Shown here one piece after another: positions 37,101 to 50,756 of a stretch of 64,000 nt of DNA. The DNA lies in the NCBI RefSeq assembly GCF_035582795.1, contig NC_134366.1:9888161-9952160 (forward strand). Direction: 5' to 3'. A program made the translations under genes and the position numbers. The notes beneath the pieces were generated by a model. It searched no databases. It saw nothing but the letters and a program-made list of their open reading frames with translations, and had not been told where the DNA came from. This DNA comes from Mycteria americana. Lineage: Eukaryota; Chordata; Aves; Ciconiiformes; Ciconiidae. The stretch's first letter is position 1. Every line of letters starts with the position of its first letter.

Positions 37101-38120
37101 CCCTGCTGCGCTGGCGGTGTCTCTGTTTCAGTAGGAAAGGAGCCACTCAGTTTTCTTTGCTGGGAAAGGGAAGGGTTAAGAAATGTATCTGGGAGCTGCC
37201 GCATCGTCACTTTTCCCTCTCCTCCTGTGGGTATGGTTAAACAAAGCAGGACGATTTACTGAGCAGGGAAATACTTGTTTTATCCAAAGAGCATAAATAA
37301 ATACCCAAAAAAGCTTAAAAATACCCCAAAAGAACCCAAAAATCCCACCTGCAAAACCAGCCAATCCACCAAATGAAAAAACCCAACCAGGAAGGGGCTT
37401 CTGTCCTTCCATCCACCACCAGTGCCCTGCGAGCATGTGGTCCTGGTCACCAGTGGTTGCCCTGTGGCTCTCCCAGCTTTAGTGTCTGCTAAAAAATAAA
37501 CATTGAGGAGATGAATCAGACCCAGGATCGCCAGTCAAGGGGGCTTGGTGGTAGGGTGAGGAGTCAGGCAAAGGTGACGCTTACCCCCGGGATCAGGAGG
37601 AGACCTGAGGGAAGGTAAGGAGAAACCGTCAATGCCAAAGCATGGTCCGGGTCACCAAACGCTCCGGTGCAGAGACAACCAGAAAGAAATGGGTTTTCCT
37701 CCTTCCTGGAAAAAGCGAGTGGTTCAGGGCTTATTCCCCTTCAGGCTTTTTCCTTTGTAAAAGTGTCTTTGCAAAGCAGAAGAAGGAGTTGGGGTGAGAG
37801 GAGCCCCCGGCACACAGCCCCGGCTGGGATTTGGTCCATGGTGCACTAGGGAGGCTCAGCTGGTGGAGAAACGGGTCCCATTCTCATCACACTCCAGAGT
37901 GTCCTTAAATCCCCGTCTCCAGGAGCCATGTCATCAGCACTCACTTCCTTACCAGCTCCTGTCCATGGGGTCAAGGTCTTGAAGGCGAGCGTTTTCAAAC
38001 ATCAAAAACCTGAAAGCAAATTAAAAAATCCCGACACACTCTATTCAAATCCCCTGGGTTTTTAAAAGTGTGGAGCAGACAACAGAAGGGATGGGAACCT
38101 TCTCCATGAAGGTGATATTT
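34170..38120. other. Intergenic: no gene seen
   Basis: Mixed composition with AT-rich blocks (about 34.7-34.8, 35.55-35.7 and 36.42-36.53 kb) that could be conserved non-coding sequence, and a CTCF-like motif at 36681-36694. Open frames are short and show no family resemblance; none has convincing splice continuity with a neighbour. Confidence 0.65.
36681..36694 (+). promoter_or_regulatory. CTCF-like motif in the RBM33-SHH gap
   Basis: TCACCAGAGGGCTG matches the CTCF core (CCASYAGRKGGCRS) at all but two positions. The SHH regulatory domain in mammals has an insulation boundary on the RBM33 side, so a CTCF site is expected somewhere in this gap. One motif found by eye is weak evidence that this is the one. 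Confidence 0.3.
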
Positions 38121-38126
38121 ACAGAA

Positions 38127-38188
38127 GCACAGAATCAGAGAATCGTATAGGTTGGAAAAGACCTGTAAGATCATCAAGTCCAACCGTA
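38127..38188 (-). mobile_element. Short CR1 3'-end fragment, reverse orientation
   Basis: The plus strand reads CACAGAATCAGAGAATCG, then GGTTGGAAAAGACCTGTAAG and ATCATCAAGTCCAACC. This is the reverse complement of the CR1 3' end, including its octamer tail. Only about 60 bp remain. Confidence 0.85.
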
Positions 38189-41100
38189 AAATTTAGTTAC
38201 AAGATACTTGGGTTTGCTTCCTGAGTGAAGGTGTGAAGTTACCCGTAACAAGAAACACAAAAGCCAAGCTTCACAAAAGTCTTCAGGGGTTTTTTTAGGT
38301 TGCCTTATGTTGGTGAGTGTACTTAAGGGAGGATGTGCCAGTGTGAGAGACAGAGCGAAGGACTGCTGCAGGCTCTCTAGAACGTATTAAGAAAAGTGAT
38401 TTTTGAACCCTGGTTTCAAGGACTCATGCTGGGCATGATGGTACAAGGGCTTTTCTTCTTCCTCAACCTCATAAAGTTAAATAATTAAGTCTGGTATATG
38501 TCCTTCGACCACACCTTTGCCCATCCTCAGGCCAACCATTCATGATGCAATTCCCACAGGCACGGGGACAGATGCCGCCCCCAGGACGGCACCTCCCCGC
38601 TCCCCGCCGGAACCTTCTGCCCTGTTTGTGCTGCTTCTCCCAGCACGGGCGGTGGGATGGGGGGAGCCCCAGCCCACCTGGGAAGGGGTCCCTCCACCCC
38701 AGGAAGAGCCCGAGCCCATCTCTAATCCATTTTGTATTTTAAGTGCTTACCTTCCCCTTCCTCCTCCTGTCTCTACAGTAAGATTTCATGATGGAGGGAA
38801 GTAGACCCACATGGAGCAAAGAGGTGGGCAGAAGCGATGCCGGGCCACCAGGGAGGAGTGATGCTGAACTTAGTGTTGGTCATGCCGGAGTTTTGCCTGC
38901 TCCTGCCGGGCCCAGAGGTGCCGGGAGAGGGGTCCGGGCAGTGGCTGGTGTGCCGAGAGGCGTGCGGTGGGTGGACGGGCTGCCCAGCCGGGCACTGCCA
39001 AGCTCCCCGGGAGCTGGGGGCTGGCAGCGAGTGGGGAGAGCAAGACCACATCTCCCACAGGAATATGGTCCTTGTGCCGTTATTAGAAACACCCCGGGGA
39101 AACACATTAAAAAAAAACCAAAGAGCCTCTTGTCGCAGTTTTAGACCAGCACTGTTTATACCAAATGCCCCAGAATGTTCTTAGAGAACCAGTTTTAATG
39201 TGATTTTGGAAAGGGCATGAAAAACCTTAGGTCAGACTGAGCCAGGGATGTAACCAGGCTTGAAACCCATTTACAGGAACCAATTATAAGGGGCTTGGAT
39301 GTATTTTTTTCCTCACCCTGGCATCCCCAGCAAAGTCTTTAGACAGAAGCATAACAAACAGGCAAGGAAGCAACAAGCTCTGGAAACGCAGCCCGCTGCA
39401 GCGCGGGGTGGCAGGGGGAATGCTCCTTGCAGGACACATCTCCAGGAGCTGGGCAGTTGCAACCTGTGGAAACCAAGTGAAACACCCAGGGAAGCCAGTT
39501 ACCCAGCTCCTGGTGCCAGCGGTGGAGGTGGCAGCGAGCTGGCGCCTTGGTGACCTGTGCGTAAGAGATGGCCCACATGAGATGCTCATCCAAAGTAACC
39601 CTGGAAGGAGACATTTAACGTGCCAAAAACCTAAGTGAAAGTAAAAAACTAAGTGTTGCACCAGGGCACACAAGCCCAGGTACCCCGTGCATGCCACCCC
39701 GCAATGGCAGAGGAGCTCAAACCCCCCAGCATGGGGGCATCCAGGCTCAGCCTCGGCCCCCGTGCTGCCCTCACTGCCCACCACTGCGGGGCTGCAGCCC
39801 GTTGCAGGCGTTTGGCCCGCTCTGTCACCGTCCTTGCTGCGGCCAAAGGAGGCCAGGGCAAGATTTGTACATCCTCAGTCCTTTTACTGGGTTTTGGCCT
39901 CAGGGGAGAAGGTTTCCCAAGCCCTAGTGTCATCCTTGCTGATGGAAGGAAGGACTTTGCTGGAGGACTCGGTGGAAACACTCTCCGGCTCACAGCCCTC
40001 CTCCAGGTAGGAAGCCAAAGTAGCAGATTTATAGAGGAGATCAGGTCGAAAGCAATAGTTTGACTCAATTTCGTTACTCTGTTACAGTGTTTGAGGGATG
40101 CTGGAGCCTGGCTGATGGGCGGCAGAGGGGAAGGTTAATACAGGGAGAGGTGGGAGGAATGAGAAGCAATTGCTGCCAGGGAAACCTCTTTACCTGCTGG
40201 TGGATGGCGGGGAAAACCATAACACACCACGAGCTGAGTCCACCCAGACCGTTTCTTCTCCGTATTTGGCGGAGCTGAAAATTCCCAGGCCCTGCCTGCT
40301 GCTGTGCGAGGCTGTTTTTAGGAGCGGTGTCGGCAGGTGGTGCTGGGAGGCTGGGCTGGGTGGCAGAGCATCCCCAGGCCGCTGGCACGGCCGCATCCAG
40401 GGCAGGGGAGCGAAGTCCTGAGCGTCAGCCTAACCTGGAAAAAGTGATTTGGATGGTAGTGGGAAAAAGGCGTAAAACATGCAGTGTGATCTCCATCCTG
40501 CTGGCTGCTTTCTAAATGAGCTTCATTATACACATAATTAAAGGAACAGATTTGAACGCTATTTAGCAGTGTTTTAGGGGTATTAATTTCAAGACTGAGG
40601 GCACCTGGAGATTAAATGAATTAACTCACAACCGAATCAGGTTAATTGTCATTTTCTTTACCTGGAGTGAAGCTGAAAAAGGGAAGGTTTTGATTCAATA
40701 AGAGTTATATATTAAAGACAAGCAGGTTCTTGAACAGCAGGAAACTCACTATGAGAAGCGGTGAACTGAGAAGCGGAGGGGACGTGAGCAGAGCCGGGCG
40801 GCAGCGTGGGCTCCGGGGCTGGGGGGACGGAGCGGGCATCCCCGGTGGGCAGCGGGGCCGTGACTCCGCCGCCCGCGTTCCTGACGAGGGAAGGGCCTCA
40901 GACTCTCCCCTGCCCTCCGTGTTTCCTTTTGGCTGCCTTTAAATGGACGCCTGTTGTGTAGTTGGGTTGGAAGCTCTCAGTTCCTCCCAGGCAGGGGTTG
41001 GAGAGCCCATTAGCGTGGGGCTCGGACCCGCTGCCGGGCACATGGGTCCTGGGAAGGATGCAGAGCAGGGGAAAAGCAAGCATAGAGCCCGGCTCTATAT

Positions 41101-41189
41101 GCTCAAATACAGAGCCCGTGCTCGCCCTGGAAGCACCCTGCCTGCTGATCAAAGCACTAATCCAGCAAATCTAACAGAAAATGAAGTGC

Positions 41190-41222
41190 CAACAAGACAT
41201 GCAAATTAATCTTAAATAATTA
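41190..41222. promoter_or_regulatory. Octamer/homeodomain-rich block
   Basis: CATGCAAATTAATCTTAAATAATTA contains a perfect POU octamer ATGCAAAT (41199-41206) overlapping AATTAAT and followed by AATAATTA. It sits next to a GC-rich patch in the intergenic region. Candidate enhancer core only. Confidence 0.3.
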
Positions 41223-44049
41223 CGGGTTTGCGGTCTCAGCTCTCTCCATCAGCTGCCTCGGAGCGCTGCCCGGGCTTGGCAGGTCCCACAGCAGGCTGCG
41301 GCGTGGGCAGGATGCGGGGCAGGCAGGGATGCTGCCGAGCGCTGAGACCTGCTCGGGCTGGGGGCAGGTATTTGGGGTGGGTATTTTGCACTCGAAGGTT
41401 TGGCCAGGCAAAGGTCCCTTCGTCATACTGGAGAGAAACTGGGCTCTGCTCTGACCAGCGCACTCTGTTTCTCCATGAAGGAACAGCCCAAAATTGGACC
41501 CTCCGTCAGGCACTGCCCTGTGCACCCTTCGGTGGTGGGGTGATGCTCCCGGACAGGAGCAGAGCTGGCCTGTGCCCACACCGCAGAGGTCATAGCTTCA
41601 CTTCCTAACGCACGTCACACCAGCCCTTTCACTGCAACCACCCAAAATAACAGCGGCCGTAAGCAAGCCCTCCCAGGCATCCCATCCAGGCATCCCATCC
41701 AGGCTGTGGCTCTGCACGCCCGCCCCACAGCTGAGTCTGGAGCTCTTGCCTGCCAAACAGCTAACCTCTGGATTTGACGTGCCTGATTTACTAGTGCTTG
41801 AATCTGGCTGGATATCTTCAGTGTGACCGATGCATTGATCCATCCCTTAACCACTGCTCCTACACCTATAGGTTAGGCTTGTCATCCCTGAAAATCTGTT
41901 CTGACATATTAGGAATAACTGTTCTTACTCCTTAGGTGCACAAGGAGCACTTTTGATTATTCATTTTCACATCATTTCTATTATCTAGTCAAGGTTGTCT
42001 CGTGCTTCCTGACCAGCATTTTGGTCACTTTTATTGACCATGGCAACTCTCATCTTGTCACCCACCACAGCATACTCCTACATTTCTGCCAGGAGTATTA
42101 GAATAGATGAGTGAAATGATCAATGCTTGAGGAAATCCATTTGTCTCCTCCTTCCATTTTCACGGTGAGCCCTTCACAGCCCCTTGTTGCCAAGCCTTCA
42201 GCTCGTACACTTGTTTCAATCTTCTCGGGCATAGGTAGCATATGCTAATGTAACACCATTGCAGATTCTTCTTAGATCAATTGTTCTGCCTAAAAATAAA
42301 ATAGAATTGCTGACTTTATCAAAGAACCATTCTACATTAACTGACCCAATCAATCCGGTACTATACATCCCATTTTCTCTTTGGCTCTCTATCTTCGATC
42401 CTTCTTTCATCTAAAACCTGTTCTGTTTTCTTGTGCAATGCTGGGGTCAAGGTATTTGCGCTGTGATTGCTCAGGCCCCCTCCTCCCTACCACAAATTAG
42501 AGTTTCTACCTTTGCCATTACCCAGTCCCCTGCCATCACAGCCAATTTGCGGGATGTGTTGAACATCATCCTTCCTGGACACATCATCTCACATGTTGGT
42601 TCCCTCCTGCTCTTGGATGGAGAGCAGCAAGGCTTCTTGTTGTAAAGGCATAAAAGAACAAGTTTAATTTCCGTGGTGGATGCAGTCATTTTCCATACAC
42701 GCCCTTGTTACCATGAGCCATTTTTCTGTTCCTCCCATGTTCAATATCAGCATCCTCCTGCAAACCATGGCAAGGTACTTCTTAAGCCATACCTCAGTTA
42801 CGTCTGACTCCCTCCTCTCTGCAGGGTGAACTAAGTTATCCTTGCACGACTCCATCTTTATCTGGATGTTTCAAGAACCTTTAGCTCTTTCCTATGCAAA
42901 GCCGAGCTACAAAACCTGACTTTTGGCAATTTTCCTTGTAGACCGTCAAAAAGATTGGTTTCTTTGCTGCTCAGTGGCTTGCCAGCTTGTCTCCAGGAGT
43001 GTGATCTGCCTGCAGTTATGTTGGTGTCCGGTTCTGCTTTGTGCAAGAGTGCCTAGAAAGGACTAGAAATGCATTTTCAACACTTTATTGGTATCACAAA
43101 ATTGGCTGAAACACAGACACAGCCCAGGGAGAATAGCCATTAGTGTCAGTACCTCCAAAGGGCTTCACAATGTGTTTGGGCAGCGCATCAGGACATTGTC
43201 GTGTCAGTTAACACAAGGTTTTGTTGGCAAACTTTTTTTTTTACTTTTGGCCCCAAAATGTACTTGGCAGCTTGCGTAGCCCCGCCGGAGCCAGGGAGCC
43301 TTGTGCTGTTATCATTTTGTGACTCGCTCCCCTCTGGTCCGAGGGAAGTCGGGGAGGTTGGCTCCATTTGGAAACCCGTGTCAGGAGATGCTGGGGAGGT
43401 GGGAGCAGAAGGGACCTCCCCGGCCCCAATGTTAGCCCCTCCTCTCACTTGCTCCCTCCTCTGGCATTTCTAAATCCACTCTTGGGTGCCAGGGCAGGAA
43501 AAACAAAACTCCCCAGAGAGCTGTGAAGAGTCTGCAGGAGCGTATTATGCACCACTTATTTCTCCAGCCTGTTTGAGTAGTCTCTGTTTCTGCACTCCAC
43601 CATTGCTTTCATTCCCCATAAATCCGATGAGACCTTTTCTAAGGACAGGTTGTCAAACCGACTTTCCTTGGGAAAACTTCCCTTCAGGCAGTGGCGAACC
43701 TTTTATAAAATATGCAACACCATCATGTTTCACCTCCTTCAAACGAGTGCCCATGGAGGACCAGGGTGACCTGCTCTCTTGTAGACAGGGTGAGCTGGGT
43801 GGGCTGGTTTCCAGCTGGCTGGTTTATGCTTTTCTGTAGCTTCCAGCATCAAAGAATTTAAATGTTCCACTGTGCTACTTTTAACTCGTCTCCTGATGCC
43901 AACTTCAACTGTGCAAACTTTACCATGACATAAATACAAGATCATTTTAAACTCAAGTTTTATTTTAATTTCTTTTTTTTTTTTTTTTTTTTTTTGCCTC
44001 CAGGTCTTCAAGATTTCAGCTTCACCTTCTTAACATCTTTGCTGCAAAT

Positions 44050-44780
44050 GATGAAGGCTGGAAGCTAACTTGAAAAAAAACAATGTAATCTGAAATTCGC
44101 ATGCAGTCACATGGCTCACAGAGTCAGAAATTTTAAAATGCCTCTAACTATTAGGATATTCAAAACAAACAAAAAAGAGGTTTAGTAAAAATACTCTAAA
44201 AAGTCCAACTATTATGCACTGTTGTTATCTGAGAAGTTCTGTCATCAAGATGATATTTCAGCAGCTTTAGACAGATGAGACTTCTAAAGGGGATTTCTAA
44301 TTTGTATTTGGTTTTAATTTGGGGTTTGGATCACAGCAGCAGCAACAATTTGTTTTGTTGTGCATTTATGGCTGCACATGTTTAAAATGGTAAATCTGCA
44401 CTGACCTATTAGACCACAAAAGTGAAACCAGCTTCTGTATTCTCATTCCTTAGCTGGAAAAATAAACCCACAGCATGCATGTATAAAATAAATTATATTT
44501 TTACAGCTTTCAGGTTTGGGACTCAAAGGCTGTGCAAAGTATTTCAAATTATCACAACCCTGGCTTTAAAAATAAGGAAATGGTACTTTACCAGAAAGTG
44601 ACTTTTTCAAGACAAAATGCATTTTTCTAGCTGCTGCCTTTCATTAAAATTATACCATTTTATCCAAGATGAAAATAAAATTAATAAGGAGCTTAATAAA
44701 ATGTGGAAGTTTCTTTGGGAAAGAAATGAACCAAAGTACAGAAAGATGCTGGTTTGGTTGAACACCAGTAAAGATATCGA
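44050..44780. promoter_or_regulatory. Candidate conserved non-coding element
   Basis: About 700 bp of AT-rich, repeat-free sequence. It has homeodomain-like TAATTT/AATTAT cores, the E-box-like CACATG, a CAGCAGCAGCAACAATT segment with a SOX-like AACAAT, and ACCACAAAAG, which resembles a RUNX site. There are no open frames of note. Complexity is high for such AT content, which is typical of conserved enhancers near developmental genes. Cross-species alignment is needed to confirm. Confidence 0.3.
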
Positions 44781-46539
44781 GGTCTAAAAGATAATTCAGA
44801 GTTAGCACCAGATCATCCTGCATTGAGCACCCTGCTGCTTCTTACCTACCTGTTTTTATTGGCTTTGCTTCTCGCAACAAATAAAAATGTTTTCCTTCAG
44901 TCTCTGAGCCTTAAAAGCAAACACAGGTCAAGTCATATTTGACTTAACAGAGAAACATGAATAAGCCCTGTTACGTGGTCCCCCCAGCTGTGGCTCTGAA
45001 GAAGACCTACCTGGGCAGAGCAGAGAGCTGGGCCTTGGTCTCTCTGGCAGCTGGATTCATTATCTGATGGCAAATCTGTCTTCCCTGGCTAATGTCTAAG
45101 CCCTGGACAAACACGTGCATAATTTCACTCATACAAGTTGCTCCATGCCCCAGGATGGAGGAGGCTGAATCCAGAAGATGCTCCTGAGCAGTGGCAGGTG
45201 AAACCACAGGTTGACAATTAATAAGAGCCCAGCATCCAGGTCCGACCTGGGCATTTTGGGGTAGAGAGCAGCGGTTATCAGGAATACAGCCCAGTTTTAC
45301 ACTGTGGACACCCCCCAGAGAGGCAGGAGGGTCCCCCGGCATCCCTCGCAGGGCTGGTGGGATGGGCAGGGCGTCGGGCTGAGCTGGCAAGTCAAAGGAC
45401 ACCAGTTGCAAAACTTTTCATTTCCGTGAGAAGTCTTTCTGAAATGTGTTTTAGGAATGTCCTAAATAATACTTGCTGGTGGGAGTGGAAGGTGCTGACA
45501 AATCCGGACAAAAAAACGGAGCTTTATTGCAAATGGGTGATGAAAGTAGCACTGACCACAACAAGGGAGCACGTTTCATTACAGGGGCTGCGGCAGAGCC
45601 TCCGCGAAAATTACAGGGAATGCTAAAGCAGTCCTGGAAAGGATTCAAACAGCAATTTGCTCTCGGCATGACCGTCATGGAGAGCCGGCAACAGGGAAGG
45701 AGAGCAAGAGGGAAGCAATGTTCTTGTCCTTCTTCCTGCGGATGCCAAACCTCATGGTCTTTAATGGAGATGGGGAGGGAAATAATCAGAGAGGAGGTTG
45801 GAGATGAACTTCTTCGAAACACATATGAAACTAAAGCAGTTGGGTGACTTTTTTCTGGCAGGGAGAGTGTCCTGTTTTTCATCCGGTTCTGGTTCAGAGA
45901 TTGACACATCTAACCTACAGAAGATATATTTTTAAAAAATATCTACATTCTGAGTCTCAGCAGAGCTCAGCATCTCCTTCGTGCCCATCCCTGTCTTCCA
46001 TGCCAAAGGAATTGATTTTTGCTGCTTTCCCCAACTCTGAAATATCCCTGGGGAATATTAGGCCAGAGCACGCAACCGTCTCGCTGCTGACTGAGCTTCC
46101 CCTGCATTGCCTCTGAATGATTACATCCCATTTCTAACCCCCTTCTCTATTGATTTTCATGGTAAACCAACATAATTTGGCTGATATATATTTTTAGTTT
46201 CCCCCACCACTGATGAGTTGTAACATCCTCTCTCTACGCTCTTTTTTTAAAAAACTTGATAGTTTGGGAGGAAAAAGATGACCTTGTAGAGGTGAAAATC
46301 TCTCTCCTGTTGTCCAGCGCGGTTGAACCCAGGATGTGTATGGCTTAGCCCCACAGGAGCACTCCACGCTCGCTACACAACTGGTAATAATTTTGTGATC
46401 AGCCTGTGACTGTTCCAAAAAGTAGGAACAAACGAGTTAAATCACAAATCTACCGCACTTCCTATCCTGCCTATTCCCAAAGAACAGCACGTCAGCAGTG
46501 CCAGAAGACACATGGATGATAAGTTACTAATAAATTCAT

Positions 46540-47160
46540 TGTGTTGCTTATTTTTAATGGGCTAATAAAAACAATCCTCTTCTTTTAACAGTGCGCGACT
46601 TGAATGAAAGAAACGGTAGAGTTTGAGAAAATATTGTATACTTGAATTGTAGGAATGGTCATTGTAACAGTCATTAATTGCTATAATTTAGCTTTAATCA
46701 GATATCGATTGCATTTATAGCAGATGAGAGCGCATCGTACCGTTGCACCACTTGTGCTCTGTGCTGGCGGCTGCCGAGCTGCACGGTTAACGGGGAATCA
46801 CTAGAGGTCACTTTGATTCCACCTAAAGGAACAAATCCTAAAAGGTCTGGGGTTTTGTTTCTGCTTCTTTTTTTCGGTGAGACTTTTTTTAAAAAGAAAA
46901 CTCTTTTTGCACATGTGTATGGTACTTGTTTATAGAAGCTCCTTGGGCTGAATTTTATTCTGGTGTAAAGAGTGAAACTTTAAAGAAGTTTATGAAGCTG
47001 TGACTATATTCATTGAGAGGAAATTTGGCCCTGAGTTTCTTTTTTAATATGAAACAGCTTCCACTGGATTTGATATTCATGATAACAGATGTCATTATTT
47101 AACTCTCAATAAATAGTTCTGTCCTGTCAGGATCCCTATAAATAGGAAAAGAATAGCTCC
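46540..47160. promoter_or_regulatory. Candidate conserved non-coding elements (two sub-blocks)
   Basis: Sub-block 46.54-46.74 kb has CATTAATTG, TTTAATCAGATATCGATTGC and AACAATCC (homeodomain, PBX/GATA-like and SOX-like cores). Sub-block 46.96-47.16 kb has GATATTCATGATAACAG and CTATAAATAGG. Both lack coding potential and simple repeats. Confidence 0.3.
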
Positions 47161-50100
47161 GATGTATAAATCTGCAAGAAGATATTCTAACTTTGCTGCT
47201 TATTCTGTTATACCCAAAGGTGAAATAATATTTAGGTGTGTTTCATTCTCAGCTTTGGTCGATAACCAAAGTGCAGACATTTCCTCGATGAGAGAAAAAA
47301 ACCCTAAACCTGACCACCTCGCGATCAGGCGAAACGTTTTCCTGCTGCAAAGAGCAACTCCAAGGGAGGCCCAAACCTGACTTCTTTTACATTTGTAAAA
47401 TGACAATTTGCCTCCTTGGGAACCTATAGCATGAAATCCAACTTTTCATTCATTCTGGGCATCTGGGCTCACTTGGGCCCTACCCTGCTGGCTCCTCTTG
47501 TTGTGGGGTCACAAGGACCTGAGCCCCAGGTGAGGAACCTGTGCCACAGCTCCCTCCGAAACGGCATTGCTGCCGCCCGGCCGCCTGCCCGCTCAATCCC
47601 TGACGGGGCAGGGGCTGCGTGGAGATAACCACCCTGCCCTGATGAGCAGCACCATCCTGCCCATCACTAAGTGCAGTTGGTTTATTCCTGTTTTGGGAAA
47701 AGCAAAGCCCTCTTGCACCTCCAGGATCTTATCCAGGGAGGTGGAAATCCCTTGGTGCTGCTTAAGTCCTTCTTGCTATGCATACATTGCTTTTGTTGCA
47801 AACCACTGCAGCATCTGCCAGGGCCCATCAGTGAGGTCCCACAAAGCTTCACCTTTTCTTCTGCACCCGGTATTGTTCAATACCTGCTGGAAAGCACCAG
47901 GGGACCCGATGAAGCGGCACGACCCCATGCACCGGCTGCATCCCTCCCACGGCGGCACCACCAGCTCAGTGCCAAGCTGCTCAGCACTGACAAAAGCAAG
48001 ACACCAGAGCTGATTTGAAATGAAAATGTTTCAGAAGTGCTTGTCCCGTGTCCTGTGCTCAGTGCAGAGGACACCTGCCCTTGTGCTTGGGAACCAAGCC
48101 TCTCCCAGAGGTGGAAAACAGCCCTGCATATCACAGCATTGGTTGCACGGACCAGGGCACTCACTTCCCGTGAAAGAGCCCTTTCGCATCCACACACCAC
48201 AAAATAAAGGCCTGTGAGACTCCCCAGTGTCTCCATGAGTAAGTCGGGAGAAGCATGTGGGAGAGCTGTAGGCTATTCTTCTCCTGTGTCTGACGCCCAG
48301 GACAGCTCCTGGCATCAGGGCTGAGTCACCGAGACCGAGCGCTGGTGTGCAGACCCAGCTGTGCCATGCCCACACCCAGCCGCTTGTGACTTCTCCTCTC
48401 CTTTCCACGAGTTGCCCAAAAACTGGGCTTTGGAGGATGGGAGGTTCCTGAGATCCCAAAAAGTCTCAAGCAAGAAGTCAGCGTTGGGTGGTGTCAGGGC
48501 AAGCCTCCATCCACGACTCCTCGCCTTGGAGAGTAGATGATCTTGGTCTCTTGTTTTCTCTCCTAGAAACACGCCGCTTTTTCCCTTCGACAGTGCACAG
48601 ATTAAGGGAAATTTCTTTCCAGGGACAGCTCTCCATGTGCCCCATGGTGCTCCCTCAGCCCTCCACAGCTTTTTATTCCCACGGCTCTGCGTGTCCCCCT
48701 CCAGATCACGTTAAGCAATGTGACGAGCACCTCTCCCATGAGCATCTATCTCTTCTTCCTTCCTTCCCCCAGGGGAAAGTTGAGTGGGAATAGTTTTAAT
48801 TAACTACACTGTACGTGCACAGTGTTTATACCAACGCAGGCAAGGCTGAACAAGTGTGCCTCGCTCTTGGAAAGAGAGGCGCTGAGGTTTGTGGCCACTC
48901 TGAAGTCCTGAGCTCGTCCCACAGCGGAGGACCAGCCCCAGAGAAAGCTCTGGCTTCGGACTACACTGGACTTACCCCAGCGTGGACACAAGAGGTGGGG
49001 CAGATATATCAATGCCCAGAGCTCTGTCACTCTGCAGAGCTATGGAAAGTCTATATGCACCCCACACCAGGACTACTGGATGAGTCAAGGACACCCCAAA
49101 TGTAACCTAGCACACCACGGGGAGCCTCTGCAGAATATGGAGGGCTGAAATGACATTTTGGGCAGGATTCAGCTCTAAGTTAGGACACCTACATTCAGAC
49201 ACATAATTGCAGGTGTCTATGTGAGCTCTTGGTGTCTCAGCTCCCTCAATTAGTCCATGGAGATCTTGTCCACCCTGACCCCTCCAGCGAGCCAGCGGGT
49301 ACCTATTTCAGGGGCAACCAAACTGCCCTCCCAGCCCCACTGACTGCACTAAGGGACACATGGAGACACAATCAGAAGCCCAAACCGTGTCTTAGCCTTG
49401 AGCTGGCTACTGCCTGGTGGGTCCTCCTTGTGACTTATGTGTGTGGCGCAAAGTTTAACATCATGTAAAAAACCAGCTGTCCTCTTTTCCAAACATGTTT
49501 AGAATGGACTTAAAAATCCCATAGGAAACATGATTATTTTATATATAAAGCTGCCTAATACTGGCAGTTGTGAGAGAGTTAAAAATTAAATGCAATTTGT
49601 TAACCAACATATAAATAAGAGGGCTTTCAAATAGGGTGCCATGTAAAGGTTCTGGATCGTCCTTATGTTTCATGATGTACACACAGAGGAGATCCCTCAG
49701 AGTGACACACAGGCAGTAGATGATATCTGAATCACTGTGTTTCTCATCATGTAGACCACATAGACCACAGAAAATTATCCTCAGAGATGTTTTTCTGCAC
49801 ATCTCTGATGAAGGCAGAGAGACAACAAGCTACTTGCTCAAAATCAGAAGAAACCCCATCAAAGGGGCGAGGACTAAACCCGGTTCACTCAAAGCACAGC
49901 ATCGTTCTGGCAACTTGTTTGTCTGTAATGAGGGATTTTTTTTCAGCTGGCATTCATACGGCTATTTATAGTCTCACTTCATAACCGGTGGTTAATATTT
50001 TCAAAGTAGTCTAGCATGTGGCACCCACACAGAAGATGTGGCTGAATCTTCTGCGCTGCCTAAAAAGTGTTGCCCATGATATTCAGGATCTTTCTGCAAG

Positions 50101-50756
50101 GGACTGTGGGGAGCTGTTGGCAGAGGGCAGGGAAGATGCCCTGCTGCCTTGGGAAGAAGGTCTTGCTGAGGCCACCGTGCTCTGCAAGGCTGTACGTGAG
50201 CTTGCAAAGCTGTTACCTTCTCCTGAAGATGCCCCACATTGGGATTTCATGGATTTGGGTTTTTTCTACTGAATTTAACCCCCCTTTTTCAAAGTGCAGC
50301 TGCATGCTCCTAAATACATGAGTTAAACCTTATTGCACTCTAGATCAAAGACTAGTATTTCATGCCTTCTCCTGCACTGTTGTGTAGTGACAAAGTTCCT
50401 GGTGACTTAAGTGGGAGGCAGGCTGCGTCCTGGGAGACAAAACTTAATTGAGTGTAATACCACAGGGCACGTAAAGTAGGACAACACAGCCTGACCTCAT
50501 TTTGCCCATACATAACCCTACTGACATCAGTGGGAGCTGCACATATGCAGTCAGGAGAAGACATTTGCCCACTCTTGGCTGCTCTAGGAAATTCCTGCTT
50601 GCCTGATAAATTCTATTATTTAATCGTGCAATATGAAAGCGAAGGATACACCGAGTAAAGCTGAGCAAACACAGCTCAGCTGCCTGCCTGTTTGAAGTTG
50701 TGGAAAGACTCCTTTTGACGCTGGTGGTTCTTGGATTAAGCCCACAGTACACAGTG

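Noticed and set aside
38517..41608. Dense cluster of overlapping 60-170 residue frames on both strands
   Set aside because: GC-rich intergenic DNA lacks stop codons by composition. No frame shows a domain, a consistent splice pattern or similarity to a known protein.
47416..48793. Possible gene between RBM33 and SHH
   Set aside because: Overlapping frames on both strands with no start context, splice sites or recognisable residues; no gene is known at this place in vertebrates.
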